From positions 372,001 to 436,000 of the forward strand of contig NZ_NSDM01000001.1 in the NCBI RefSeq assembly GCF_030852425.1: 64,000 nucleotides of DNA, written 5' to 3'. Under the pieces are notes generated by a model that was given only the letters and a program-made list of their open reading frames with translations, ran no database searches and had not been told where the DNA came from. Positions 18,445 to 26,836 of this stretch are shown in pieces. Position numbers and translations under genes: made by a program. The stretch comes from Saccharothrix longispora. Lineage in GTDB: Bacteria; Actinomycetota; Actinomycetes; Mycobacteriales; Pseudonocardiaceae. How positions within the stretch are numbered: position 1 is the first letter of the stretch; every line of letters begins with the position of its first letter.

Positions 18445-19110
18445 ATGCGTGAGGCTTACCACGACCAGCTCGGACAACTCGCGGGGCAGCTCGCCGACAT
18501 GTGCGCGATGGCGGGTGACGCCATGGAGCGCGCGACCGCGGCGCTGCTCGGCGCGGACCTCGCCCTCGCCGAGCAGGTGATCGGGGACGACGTCAAGATC
18601 GACGACGTCCGCGCGGGCATCGAGGAGCAGGCGTACGCGCTGCTGGCGCTCCAGGCGCCGGTCGCGACGGACCTGCGCATCGTGCTCGCGGTGATCCACG
18701 CGGCGGAGAGCGTCGAGCGCATGGGCGACCTGGCGCTGCACGTGGCCAAGGCCGCGCGGCGCAGGCACCCGAACCACGTGCTGGCCGACACCGTGCAGCC
18801 GTACTTCGCGGAGATGGGCCGCATCGCCGTCGAGCTGGCGCGCGAGGCGACCGACATCATCCGCACGCAGGACGTGGCGCGGGCGCGGTCGTTGGAGGAC
18901 GCCGACGACGCGATGGACGACCTGCACCGCCACCTGTTCACGGTGATCATGGACAAGGACTGGGCGCACGGCGTCCCGTCCGCGGTGGACACGACGCTGC
19001 TCGGCCGGTTCTACGAGCGGTTCGCCGACCACGCCGTGTCGGTGGCCAAGCGGACCGTGTTCGTCGTGACGGGGCGGATGCCCGGCTACGGCGGCTCCGA
19101 GGAGTCGTAG
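18445..19110 (+). CDS. phoU: PhoU, phosphate signalling and transport regulator
   Basis: 221 residues, the usual PhoU length. The two tandem three-helix bundles carry the family's acidic repeats ([18 protein letters not shown] in the first half and [15 protein letters not shown] in the second). Other conserved pieces are [22 protein letters not shown] and [16 protein letters not shown]. PhoU binds metal, contacts PstB and the sensor kinase, and restrains both transport and Pho signalling when phosphate is plentiful. The pst genes lie 3.6 kb away on the other strand, separated by an ESX-associated block. A PHO-box-like repeat is just upstream. Confidence 0.96.
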   Translation: MREAYHDQLGQLAGQLADMCAMAGDAMERATAALLGADLALAEQVIGDDVKIDDVRAGIEEQAYALLALQAPVATDLRIVLAVIHAAESVERMGDLALHVAKAARRRHPNHVLADTVQPYFAEMGRIAVELAREATDIIRTQDVARARSLEDADDAMDDLHRHLFTVIMDKDWAHGVPSAVDTTLLGRFYERFADHAVSVAKRTVFVVTGRMPGYGGSEES

Positions 19111-19185
19111 GTCCGCGACCGGGCTCGCGTCCGGGGGTTCGCAGGTCCCGTCCGCAGGTCCCCCGAGGGGTCCGGCGGGTGGGGC

Positions 19186-19980
19186 TCAGCCCATCAGGGC
19201 GTTCAGCTCCTGGGTGAGCTGGGCGGCGATGCGCGGGTTGTCGGCGGGGGCGTGGGTGAGCCACTTCCGGCCGTCCTGCCCCTGTCGGGTCTGCGACATG
19301 TAGCGGCCCTGGTCGTTGTCGAACCACGCGACCTGCGGGGCGCGCTGCTCGCGACCGTGCCTGCCGCGGACGGTGACGCCGAACTGGCCGGCGCGCAGCC
19401 GCTGCCGCTCGAACACCGCCTCCAGCGCGCGCACCTGCGTGGCCGCCGTGCTGCGGGGGGCCATGGCCCGGGTGAACGTCGCGTTGCCGAAGTCGTCGTC
19501 GCGGCGCGGCGGTGGCGGGGTCTGCGCCGACATCGGCACGGTGATCGACTGACCCGGCCCCGGGCGGTTGCCCGGGATCAGCTCCACGACCGCGCGCACG
19601 AGGGTCGCCGACCGCATCAGGTCGATCTTGATCTGCCGGTCGTCCATGACGGCCAGCACCGCGTTCTCACCGGCCGCACCCGCCCGCGCCAGCAACTGGC
19701 GCTCGACGTTGCGCGCGTCGAGCGACGCGATGGCGTTGAGCGAGTAGTCGAACTTGACCAGCAGGGTGAGCGCTTCCTGCACCCGGGGCGCGACCCGGCC
19801 GCGGTCGGCCAGGCCGCGCGACTCCAGGTCGCGGTAGACGGCGTTGCGGATGCCGCGCCGCTCGTCGAACGTCTGCCCGAGGTAGGGGAAGTCGAACGGG
19901 TAGGGCCGGCTGCCGAGCTTCAGGTCTTCCCAGAGCATGTCGGCCGCCGCGTGCGACAGGGCGAACGAGAACACGCTCAC
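19186..19980 (-). CDS. EspG-family ESX secretion chaperone (module 1)
   Basis: 264 residues. The alpha/beta fold typical of EspG is suggested by the N-terminus (FALSHAAADMLWEDLKLG), a central ALTLLVKFDYSLNAIA and the C-terminal signature WFDNDQGRYMSQTR, which in EspG homologues reads roughly 'DxxxGRYL'. EspG proteins bind the tip of PE/PPE heterodimers in the cytosol and keep them soluble for the ESX (type VII) secretion machine. It overlaps the PPE-like gene by four bases (19977-19980), so it is very likely the dedicated chaperone of that protein. A paralogous pair sits at 62.5-64 kb. The ESX core components are not in this window. Confidence 0.82.
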   Translation of the reverse strand: MSVFSFALSHAAADMLWEDLKLGSRPYPFDFPYLGQTFDERRGIRNAVYRDLESRGLADRGRVAPRVQEALTLLVKFDYSLNAIASLDARNVERQLLARAGAAGENAVLAVMDDRQIKIDLMRSATLVRAVVELIPGNRPGPGQSITVPMSAQTPPPPRRDDDFGNATFTRAMAPRSTAATQVRALEAVFERQRLRAGQFGVTVRGRHGREQRAPQVAWFDNDQGRYMSQTRQGQDGRKWLTHAPADNPRIAAQLTQELNALMG

Positions 19981-21587
19981 CCGCCGATGACCGGCGGGGC
20001 GACCATGGTGCCGTCGCCGAAGACGTCCTCGGTCTCGACGAGGTACGACGCCGCCTTGTGCTCCTTGTCCTCCTCGCCCTGGCCGGCACCGGCGCCGGCG
20101 CCCACGCCACCCACGCCACCCACGCCGCCGCGACCGGCCGCACCCGCCGCGCCGGCGCCCGCGAGGCCGCCGCTGCCACCGGGACCGAAGCCGCCCGCGC
20201 CCGTGCGCGCGCTCTCGCCGAGCGCGCCCGTGGCGCCACCGGGGCCGAAGCCGCCCATGCCACCGGCGCCCAGACCGCCGCGACCGGCCGCCGCCATGCC
20301 ACCGGGCCCGCCACCGAGCCCGCCGCCACCACCGCCGCCGGGCATGCCGCGCCCGCCGAGACCACCGGGGCCGCCGCCGGGCACGCCCCGACCGCCGGGA
20401 CCCGTCTGGCCCGGCCGTCCACCGGGGATGGGCACGCCGGGACGACCACCGGGAGGAGTGCCGCCGGGCGGGTAGACGCCGGGCGGGTAGATGTTGCCGC
20501 CGCCACCACCGTTCTGGCCGCCACCGCCGCCACCGCCACCGCCACCGCCGCCGCCGGGGGGCGTGATGCCGTTCCAGCCGGACTGGTTGGTGTTGCCGCC
20601 ACCGCTGCCGCCACCGCTGCCGCTGCCACCGCCGCCGCCGCCGCCGCCGGGGATGTTCACGTCGCCGAAGGAGCCGGAGCCCGTTCCCGTGCCGGTCCCG
20701 GTCCCGGTCCCGGTACCCGTCCCCGTGCCGACGCTGCTGGGCACGGTCGGCCGGGTGCCGATCTCGCTCTCCCCGCTGCCGCCGGGGTCACCGCTGCCGC
20801 CGGAGCCGTCCATCGGCGGGGGCGGCGAGAAGGCGGGCATCGTGGAACCGGCCTCCTGGAAGCTGGTGGACATGGTCGTCATGACCTCGGCCGCCCGCTC
20901 GTGGGCCTGCTGCTTCTCCTCGAACTTCTGCTCGATCTGGTCGATCGTCTCGGCCCACTTCAACGGGTTGGGCTCGGAGAAGAACATCCTGTAGGCGTCG
21001 GCGGTGCTGAACTCGACCGGTTCGGGCATCGAGTTCTTGGCCGCCTCGGCCGCCTGGCTCTGGGTGTAGAGCTTGTTGCCGGTGAGCTGCGCGCCCTGCG
21101 CCGCGTTGCCGGACCAGGTGGCGACGTTGGTGAAGTACCCCTGAGCCGCCTCGGCCGCCTTGCCCTGCCACGCGCCCTTGCTGGCGGAGGTGGCGCTGGT
21201 GAGGTCGCTCTGGAGCTGGGCGAGCGTGTTGCCGACCCGCGTCCACGCCTCACCCTGGTCGTTCGCGGTGCTCGGGACCATGTTGTCGGTGACCATGCCC
21301 TTGAGGGCCTTGTGGTCGTAGCCCATGTAGAACGACCCCGCCGGGCTCATCGGCGGCCGGTAGGTCTCCACGACCTGCTCGAGGTTGCGCTCCTGGTCCT
21401 GCTGGTACTGCGCCGACTGCTGCCTGTAGCGCACGTAGTCGTCGAGCGTGGTGATGGCCCCGAACAGCCCGGGGTTCGCGGCCCGCTCACGCTCGTATTC
21501 GGCGCGCAGTTCGGCTTCGGTCTGCCCGGCGTAGGTGACCTGGGTGGCCTGGCTGTTCTGCGACGAGTTCGAGTTCGGCGGTGCCAC
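19977..21587 (-). CDS. PPE/WXG-like type VII substrate with Gly-rich repeat domain (module 1)
   Basis: 536 residues. A helical N-terminal region of about 240 residues carries a WxG-type turn (GAWQGKAAEAAQGYF, near 140) and heptad-like helices, resembling PPE/WXG100-like substrates. Residues about 265-510 are low complexity: Gly/Thr dipeptides, poly-Gly, and collagen-like PGG repeats. The last ~25 residues (HKAASYLVETEDVFGDG, then APPVIGG) are not low complexity and recur almost unchanged in the protein at 63.4-64 kb. The start at 21587 follows a GAGGA ribosome site. Its neighbour EspG is presumably its chaperone. Export through an ESX system is inferred. Confidence 0.8.
   Translation of the reverse strand: MAPPNSNSSQNSQATQVTYAGQTEAELRAEYERERAANPGLFGAITTLDDYVRYRQQSAQYQQDQERNLEQVVETYRPPMSPAGSFYMGYDHKALKGMVTDNMVPSTANDQGEAWTRVGNTLAQLQSDLTSATSASKGAWQGKAAEAAQGYFTNVATWSGNAAQGAQLTGNKLYTQSQAAEAAKNSMPEPVEFSTADAYRMFFSEPNPLKWAETIDQIEQKFEEKQQAHERAAEVMTTMSTSFQEAGSTMPAFSPPPPMDGSGGSGDPGGSGESEIGTRPTVPSSVGTGTGTGTGTGTGTGTGSGSFGDVNIPGGGGGGGGSGSGGGSGGGNTNQSGWNGITPPGGGGGGGGGGGGGQNGGGGGNIYPPGVYPPGGTPPGGRPGVPIPGGRPGQTGPGGRGVPGGGPGGLGGRGMPGGGGGGGLGGGPGGMAAAGRGGLGAGGMGGFGPGGATGALGESARTGAGGFGPGGSGGLAGAGAAGAAGRGGVGGVGGVGAGAGAGQGEEDKEHKAASYLVETEDVFGDGTMVAPPVIGG
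20500..20750 (-). repeat. Low-complexity coding repeats (poly-Gly and Gly-Thr)
   Basis: Within the PPE-like gene, GGC/GGT-type codons encode a run of Gly near 20515-20560, with a second Gly tract near 20600-20650. Alternating Gly-Thr codons, mostly the hexamer GGGACC, encode a GT repeat near 20685-20740. These are trinucleotide and hexanucleotide repeats that can change length without a frameshift. Boundaries are approximate. Confidence 0.75.
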
Positions 21588-21603
21588 GACGTCCTCCTCT
21601 GGC

Positions 21604-22155
21604 TTACTTGGGGAGCTTCGGTTCGACTGCGGTCGCGACCTTGGTCGCGGCCTCGCACGCCTGTTCCTGGGTGGCGGGCGAGGACGAGACCACGTCGACC
21701 CGCGAGGACGGGGTCACCTCGATCGTCACGGCGCACGAACTCGTGGTGAGCGGGGCCGTCACGAGTTTGGCACGGTGTCCGCCCAGTGGCAGGTCCGAGA
21801 TCTTCGAGTCGGAGCCGGGCACGAACTCCTCGACGCCCAACTCCGGCTGCGCCTTCACCCGGACACCGATCCGGCCCGCGTACCGGGCCTCGCAGTCCTG
21901 GGCGCCCTTACGCTCGATCTCGGTGAGGCCCAGGGCGGACGCCACGCCCTCCAGCTCCGCGCAGACGTCGAAGTCCGCGAGCCCGTCACCCGCCGCCGCG
22001 CCGGAGGTGGTCGGAGAAGTGGCGCCGCCGGTCGTGGCGGTCGCGGCGCCGGTGGTCTCCGGGGTCGGGGTGCCCGGCGTGCTCGTGCACCCCGCGAGCA
22101 CCGCGCCCAGCACGGCGACCGGCAGCACGGACCGGACAACCAGGTTCCTGATCAA
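21604..22155 (-). CDS. DUF3558 family lipoprotein
   Basis: 183 residues from a TTG start at 22155, with GGGGAT upstream. A signal sequence ends in the lipobox VLAGC, followed by a Thr/Ala-rich linker (residues about 24-55). The mature domain has paired cysteines (DVCAEL with QDCEAR; SSCAVTIEV with EQACEAATKVA) typical of DUF3558. Members occur beside ESX-associated genes throughout Pseudonocardiales. It sits 12 bp after the small helical protein gene and 16 bp before the PPE-like gene, so it is part of one operon. It probably acts on the outer face of the membrane; its role is unknown. Confidence 0.85.
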   Translation of the reverse strand: MIRNLVVRSVLPVAVLGAVLAGCTSTPGTPTPETTGAATATTGGATSPTTSGAAAGDGLADFDVCAELEGVASALGLTEIERKGAQDCEARYAGRIGVRVKAQPELGVEEFVPGSDSKISDLPLGGHRAKLVTAPLTTSSCAVTIEVTPSSRVDVVSSSPATQEQACEAATKVATAVEPKLPK

Positions 22156-22167
22156 GACATCCCCATC

Positions 22168-22569
22168 TCAGTAGCGCCGGAGGCCGTCGGCCGAGTCGTC
22201 GTCGACCTGGCCGTAGTTCTCGACGGCCTTCACCATGGCCAGTCGAGCCTCCTCCAGCGCCGTCTTCAGCTGTTCGATCGCGGGGACGATGCCGGTGGTC
22301 CCGGGACCACCCAACGCCCCGTCCATGTTGTACTGCGCCATCCTCTGCCCGTCCGGGCTGGTGCCCAGCTTCGTCTCCTGCCTGAGGTAGACCAGGTCCA
22401 TCTCCAGCGAGACGAGCTCGTCCTGGGCCTTCTGGATGGCGTTGACGTACGCCTCGGCGCCGGCCTTGCTGATCGCGAACGAACCCGAGTCGGCCGCGGC
22501 CTTCAGGCCCTGCATGTTGGCCGTCATGGCCTGCATGGACTGGACGCTCCACGCACCTTCCGGCGCCAC
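22168..22569 (-). CDS. Small all-helical ESX-block protein
   Basis: 133 residues from a GTG at 22569, with a GGGGGT ribosome site. The sequence is almost entirely helical by composition: SMQAMTANMQGLKAAA, then a YVNAIQKAQDELVSL helix and a C-terminal EEARLAMVKAVENYG helix. It lacks a clear WxG turn, so it is not a standard WXG100 protein. I do not recognise a named family. As first gene of the operon with a DUF3558 lipoprotein, a PPE-like protein and EspG, it may be the partner that pairs with the PPE-like protein, much as PE pairs with PPE. That is inference. Confidence 0.75.
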   Translation of the reverse strand: MAPEGAWSVQSMQAMTANMQGLKAAADSGSFAISKAGAEAYVNAIQKAQDELVSLEMDLVYLRQETKLGTSPDGQRMAQYNMDGALGGPGTTGIVPAIEQLKTALEEARLAMVKAVENYGQVDDDSADGLRRY

Positions 22570-22688
22570 GATTACCCCCTGCGAGTCCGCCGATCCCAGC
22601 CGTCACGGTACCCCCGGACGGAGGACCGTGTCTCGATTTTGACGGTCGCCGCCACCGGCGGGTTCCCTCGTCACCCGAACGCGCGAAA

Positions 22689-22713
22689 GCCCTCCCACCG
22701 CAGGTGGGAGGGC
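22689..22713 (-). terminator. Intrinsic terminator of the pst operon
   Basis: A perfect 11-bp stem GCCCTCCCACC / GGTGGGAGGGC with a GCA loop begins 19 bp beyond the pstB stop on the minus strand. It separates the pst operon from the ESX-associated operon that starts at 22569. Confidence 0.8.
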
Positions 22714-22731
22714 TCTCGGCCGGAGCACCGC

Positions 22732-23508
22732 TCAGCCGAAGCGACCCGAGATGTAGTCCTCGGTCGCCTTCTGGCTGGGGTTGCTGAAGATCTTCTCCGT
22801 GTCGTCCACCTCGATCAGCCGCCCGGGCTGGCCGACACCCAGCAGGTTGAAGAACGCGGTCTGGTCGGAGACCCGCGCCGCCTGCTGCATGTTGTGGGTC
22901 ACGATGACGATCGTGTACTCCTTCTTCAGCTCGGTGATCAGGTCCTCGATCGCCAGCGTGGAGATCGGGTCCAGCGCCGAGCACGGCTCGTCCATCAGCA
23001 GCACGTCGGGCTGCACGGCGATGGCGCGGGCGATGCAGAGGCGCTGCTGCTGACCACCGGACAGCCCGCCGCCCGGGCGGTCGAGGCGGTCCTTGACCTC
23101 GTTCCAGAGGTTGGCGCCGCGCAGCGAGCGCTCGGCCACCTCGTCGAGCTTCTTCTTGTTCCGCTCGCCCGCGAGCTTCAGGCCCGCCACGACGTTGTCG
23201 CGGATCGACATCGTCGGGAACGGGTTGGGCCGCTGGAACACCATGCCGATGGTCCGGCGCACCTGCACCGGGTCGATGGACGAGGCGTAGATGTCCTCGC
23301 CGTCCAGCAGCACCTTGCCCTCGACGCGGGCTCCCGGCGCCACCTCGTGCATGCGGTTCAGCGACCGCAGCACGGTGGACTTGCCGCAACCGGAGGGCCC
23401 GATGAACGCGGTCACGTTCTTCGGCGGCACGGCCAGGGAGACCCCGTCGACGGCGTGGAACTTGCCGTAGAAGAGGTTGAGGTCCTTCACGTCGATGCGC
23501 TTGGCCAT
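22732..23508 (-). CDS. pstB: Phosphate ABC transporter ATP-binding protein PstB
   Basis: 258 residues. Walker A is GPSGCGKST, the Q-loop region is [13 protein letters not shown] (diagnostic of PstB), the ABC signature is LSGGQQQRL, Walker B is [13 protein letters not shown] and the switch His is in [11 protein letters not shown]. It powers phosphate import through PstA/PstC. It is the last gene of pstSCAB, 10 bp after pstA, and is followed by a strong terminator. PhoU, its usual partner, is encoded at 18445-19110 on the other strand. Confidence 0.98.
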   Translation of the reverse strand: MAKRIDVKDLNLFYGKFHAVDGVSLAVPPKNVTAFIGPSGCGKSTVLRSLNRMHEVAPGARVEGKVLLDGEDIYASSIDPVQVRRTIGMVFQRPNPFPTMSIRDNVVAGLKLAGERNKKKLDEVAERSLRGANLWNEVKDRLDRPGGGLSGGQQQRLCIARAIAVQPDVLLMDEPCSALDPISTLAIEDLITELKKEYTIVIVTHNMQQAARVSDQTAFFNLLGVGQPGRLIEVDDTEKIFSNPSQKATEDYISGRFG

Positions 23509-23518
23509 GACCGCCCGC

Positions 23519-24439
23519 TCACTTCGTCTTCGGAGCCAGCCACCGCGAGATCACGGTCGCCAGCAGGTTGAACAGCGTGATGATGAGCACGAGGGTGATC
23601 GCCGCGCCCCAGATGCGCTCGAAACCGGCCTGGGTCGGGTTGTTGCGCTCGGACGTCATGAGCAGCGGCAGCGACGCCATCGGGCCGTCGAACAGGTTGT
23701 AGTTGATGTACGGCGCGTACGCGGCGAGCACCAGGACCGGCGCGGTCTCGCCCATGACACGGGCGAGGGCCAGCATGATGCCGGTCACGATGCCGGACAG
23801 CGCGGTGGGGACGACGACCTTCACGATCGTCTTCCACTTCGGGATGCCCAGCGCGTAGGAGGCCTCGCGCAGCTCGTCGGGGACGATCTTGAGCATCTCC
23901 TCGGTGGTCCGCACGATCACCGGCACCATGAGCAGCACCAGCGCGAGGGACACCGCGAACCCGCTGCGGCCGAAGCCGAAGTAGGTGATCCACAGCGTGT
24001 AGACGAACAGCGCGGCCACGATCGACGGCACGCCGGTGAGGATGTCCACCATGAACGTGGTGGCCTTGGCCAGCTTCGACCGGCCGCCGTACTCCACGAG
24101 GTAGACGGCGACGAACAGGCCGATGGGCACCGAGATGATGCCGCAGACGAGGCCCTGCACCAGGGTGCCGTAGATGGCGTGGTAGACGCCGCCGCCCTGC
24201 TGCCGCGACAGCAGCCCGGACAGCGACTTCTGCCACCAGTCGGCGTCGAGGATGACCGGGAAGCCGCGCTGGATGACGACGTACAGCACCCAGACCAGCG
24301 GCACGATGGCGATCAGGAACGCCGCGTAGACCAGGGTGGTGGCGACGGCGTTCTTGAACTTGCGCGAGCCGCTGACGCTCTGGAACGTCGGCGGCGTCGC
24401 GAGGCGGTCGAGGTCGGCCGCCGTGTCGGTCGTCGTCAT
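23519..24439 (-). CDS. pstA: Phosphate ABC transporter permease PstA
   Basis: 306 residues with about six membrane segments. The binding-protein-dependent permease EAA-type loop is visible as [17 protein letters not shown]. The substrate-path region includes [14 protein letters not shown] and [15 protein letters not shown], both characteristic of PstA. The ATG at 24439 overlaps the pstC stop by four bases (ATGA). An alternative upstream in-frame region is antisense-like and rejected. Confidence 0.97.
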   Translation of the reverse strand: MTTTDTAADLDRLATPPTFQSVSGSRKFKNAVATTLVYAAFLIAIVPLVWVLYVVIQRGFPVILDADWWQKSLSGLLSRQQGGGVYHAIYGTLVQGLVCGIISVPIGLFVAVYLVEYGGRSKLAKATTFMVDILTGVPSIVAALFVYTLWITYFGFGRSGFAVSLALVLLMVPVIVRTTEEMLKIVPDELREASYALGIPKWKTIVKVVVPTALSGIVTGIMLALARVMGETAPVLVLAAYAPYINYNLFDGPMASLPLLMTSERNNPTQAGFERIWGAAITLVLIITLFNLLATVISRWLAPKTK

Positions 24440-25491
24440 TCGTACTCCTTGTGACCGGCGACGATGGACCGGGCGATGGCGTTGACGCCGAACGTGAGCA
24501 CGAACAGCACGAGACCCGCCGCGATGTAGGCGCCCGCGATGCGCGGGTCGTTGAACTCCGGGGCGGCCAGCGCGATCTTGGACGCGAACGTCGCGCCGCC
24601 GTCGAACAGGCTCCACCCGAACATCGCGGCGGTGCCGCTGAGGATGATCGTCAGCGCGATGGTCTCGCCGAGCGCGCGGCCGAGGCCGAGCATGGACGCG
24701 CTGACGTAGCCGGCCTTGCCGAACGGCAGCACGGTGGTCCTGACGACCTCCCACTTGGTGGCGCCGAGCGCGATGGCGCCCTCGACGTGGGTGGGGGGCG
24801 TGCGGTCGAACACCTCGCGGCTGACCGCGGTGATGATCGGCAGGATCATGACGGCGAGCACGATGCCGGCGGTGAAGATCGTGCCGCCGATCTCGATGCT
24901 GACGTTGCCCTCGGCGAACAGGAAGATCCAGCCCAGCTTCGCGGTGAGCCACTCGCCGACGGGCGTGAGCACCGGGCCGAGCACCAGCAGGCCCCACAGG
25001 CCGAAGATGATCGACGGCACGGCGGCCAGCAGGTCGATGACGTAGGCGAACGGCCGGGCCAGGCGGCGCGGCGCGTACTGGGTGAGGAACAGCGCGATGC
25101 CCAGGGCGATGGGCATGGCGATGACCAGCGCGAACGCTGCCGACACCACGGTCACCAGAAGCAGGTCCAGGATGCCGTAGCGCATGTTGTTGACGTCGCT
25201 GGTGGACCACTCGCGGCTGGTCAGGAAGTTGACCTTGTCGAGCCCCAGGGAGGGGATGGCCTGGATCAGCAGGAAGATGCCGATGGCCCCGATCAGGACC
25301 ACGATGAAGATGCCCGACCCGGTGGCGAGACCGGCGAAGATCCGGTCACCCGGCCGGACGTGCTTTGTGTTCTCGGCTTCCGCGGTCGGGGGAATCGGAG
25401 CCTCCGAGTCGGGTCGAGCGGCCGGGACGCCCCCGCGGGCACCGCTGTCAGCGGTGCCCGCGGAGCGCTCGACCACGGTTCGGTCGTTCAT
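24436..25491 (-). CDS. pstC: Phosphate ABC transporter permease PstC
   Basis: 351 residues. A charged cytosolic N-terminus of about 50 residues precedes the first membrane segment (GSGIFIVVLIGAIGIFLLIQ). The family features VPSIIFGLWG, the EAA loop EGAIALGATKWEVVRTT and LGRALGETIALTIIL are all present. It forms the channel with PstA. It starts at an ATG 34 bp after the pstS stop and overlaps pstA by four bases. Confidence 0.97.
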   Translation of the reverse strand: MNDRTVVERSAGTADSGARGGVPAARPDSEAPIPPTAEAENTKHVRPGDRIFAGLATGSGIFIVVLIGAIGIFLLIQAIPSLGLDKVNFLTSREWSTSDVNNMRYGILDLLLVTVVSAAFALVIAMPIALGIALFLTQYAPRRLARPFAYVIDLLAAVPSIIFGLWGLLVLGPVLTPVGEWLTAKLGWIFLFAEGNVSIEIGGTIFTAGIVLAVMILPIITAVSREVFDRTPPTHVEGAIALGATKWEVVRTTVLPFGKAGYVSASMLGLGRALGETIALTIILSGTAAMFGWSLFDGGATFASKIALAAPEFNDPRIAGAYIAAGLVLFVLTFGVNAIARSIVAGHKEYE

Positions 25492-25525
25492 CGCCTTGGT
25501 GCCTGCGCGGAGTCTGCCGGCCGGA

Positions 25526-26644
25526 TCAGGCGATGGCCTGGATGGCGGTCAGGATCTTGTCCTGGAACGCCTTGGGGAGCGGAGCGTAACCCGCGTCCGC
25601 CAGGCCGGCCTGACCGTCGGTCGCCGCGACCGTGAGGAACGCCTTGACGGCCTTCGCGGTGTCGGCGTCGTAGCCCTTCGAGCAGACGATCTCGTAGGTG
25701 GCGAGCAGCAGCGGGTAGGCGCCCGCGGTGGTGGAGGCGTAGATGGAGTTCAGGTCGAGGACCAGGTCGTTGCCGCTGCCCTTGATGGTGGCGCCGTCGA
25801 TGGCCTTGCCGACCGTCTCGTTCGTCAGCTCGACCGGGCCGGAGCCGTTGTCGATCTTCGCGATGGACAGCTTGTTGTCCTGCGCGAAGGACAGCTCGAC
25901 GTAGGTGATGGCGCCGTCGATGGAGCCCGCCGCCTGCGCGACGCCCGCCGACTTCTCCTTGCCCTCGCCGATGCCGCCCTTGAACTGCTTGCCGGCGCCC
26001 TGGGTCCACGCGCCCTTCGAGGCGGCCTGGAGGTAGAGCTGGAAGTTGTCCGTGGTGCCCGACTCGTCGGAGCGGTAGACGACCTTGATGTCCTTGTCGG
26101 GCAGCGACGCGCCGGAGTTCAGCGCGGCGATGGCCGGGTCGTTCCACTTCACGACGGTGCCGTTGAAGATCTTGGCGGCGACCTCGCCGCTCAGCGTGAG
26201 GTCGGTGACGCCGTCCAGCTTGTAACCGAGCGCGACCGGGCCGAAGACCAGCGGCAGGTTCCAGGCCGGGTTGCCCTGGCAGCGCTCGGCGGCCGCGGCC
26301 ACCTCGCCCTTGCTCTCGGACAGCGGCGAGTCCGAGCCGCCGAAGTCGACCTGGCCGGCGTTGAAGTTCTTCACGCCCGCGCCGGAGCCGGAGGCGTTGT
26401 AGGCCACGTCGGCGCCCGAGCACTTCTGCTGGTACGCCTGGATGAACGTGTCGATCGCGTTCTTCTGCGCGGAGGAGCCCTCTGCGTTCAGCTTGGACTT
26501 GCCGCCGCACTCGACGGGCGTGGACGACTCACCGGTCGTCGGCGCCGCGCCCGAGGGGGCGTTCTCGTCGCTGCCACATGCGGTGAGCAGAAGCGCACCG
26601 GCCGCGATCAGGCCGAGTACGGCGCCGTGTCGCTTGGTCTTCAC
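25526..26644 (-). CDS. pstS: Periplasmic-type phosphate-binding lipoprotein PstS
   Basis: 372 residues from the GTG at 26644, with GGAGG seven bases upstream; longer in-frame starts add an implausible Pro/Arg-rich leader. The lipobox LLLTAC is at about residue 20, followed by an Asp/Pro/Thr-rich linker. Phosphate-contacting signatures are present: LNAEGSSAQKNAI, DFGGSDSPLSE and VVYRSDESGTTDNFQ. It captures phosphate outside the membrane and hands it to PstCA. A PHO-box-like repeat lies about 95 bp upstream, suggesting PhoP activation during phosphate starvation. Confidence 0.97.
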   Translation of the reverse strand: MKTKRHGAVLGLIAAGALLLTACGSDENAPSGAAPTTGESSTPVECGGKSKLNAEGSSAQKNAIDTFIQAYQQKCSGADVAYNASGSGAGVKNFNAGQVDFGGSDSPLSESKGEVAAAAERCQGNPAWNLPLVFGPVALGYKLDGVTDLTLSGEVAAKIFNGTVVKWNDPAIAALNSGASLPDKDIKVVYRSDESGTTDNFQLYLQAASKGAWTQGAGKQFKGGIGEGKEKSAGVAQAAGSIDGAITYVELSFAQDNKLSIAKIDNGSGPVELTNETVGKAIDGATIKGSGNDLVLDLNSIYASTTAGAYPLLLATYEIVCSKGYDADTAKAVKAFLTVAATDGQAGLADAGYAPLPKAFQDKILTAIQAIA

Positions 26645-26737
26645 CTGGGTCCTCCAGCTGCGAAGCGGATGTCGCGGCGAACCCCCGCCGCTCGACACGG
26701 ACGGTAGGCAGCGAGGGTGGACAGGCACCCAGGACAG

Positions 26738-26755
26738 GGTTAACGCAAGGTGAAC
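26738..26755 (-). promoter_or_regulatory. PHO-box-like direct repeat upstream of pstS
   Basis: Read on the minus strand the bases are GTTCACC TTGC GTTAACC, two seven-base units with an 11-nt period, the arrangement of PhoP direct-repeat units. It lies 94 bp upstream of the pstS start and the same orientation as the gene. The second unit departs from the first at one position. Confidence 0.65.
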
Positions 26756-26836
26756 TCCACACGGGAGGTGACTAGGGACACCGCCTTGTGGGTGATCCCG
26801 TGACCTGCACGTATGCAGGGCGTGATGGGTTTGTCA

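Noticed and set aside
19977..21587. T7SS YxxxD/E secretion signal in the PPE-like protein tail
   Set aside because: The conserved tail reads YLVET, which lacks the acidic residue at the required position.
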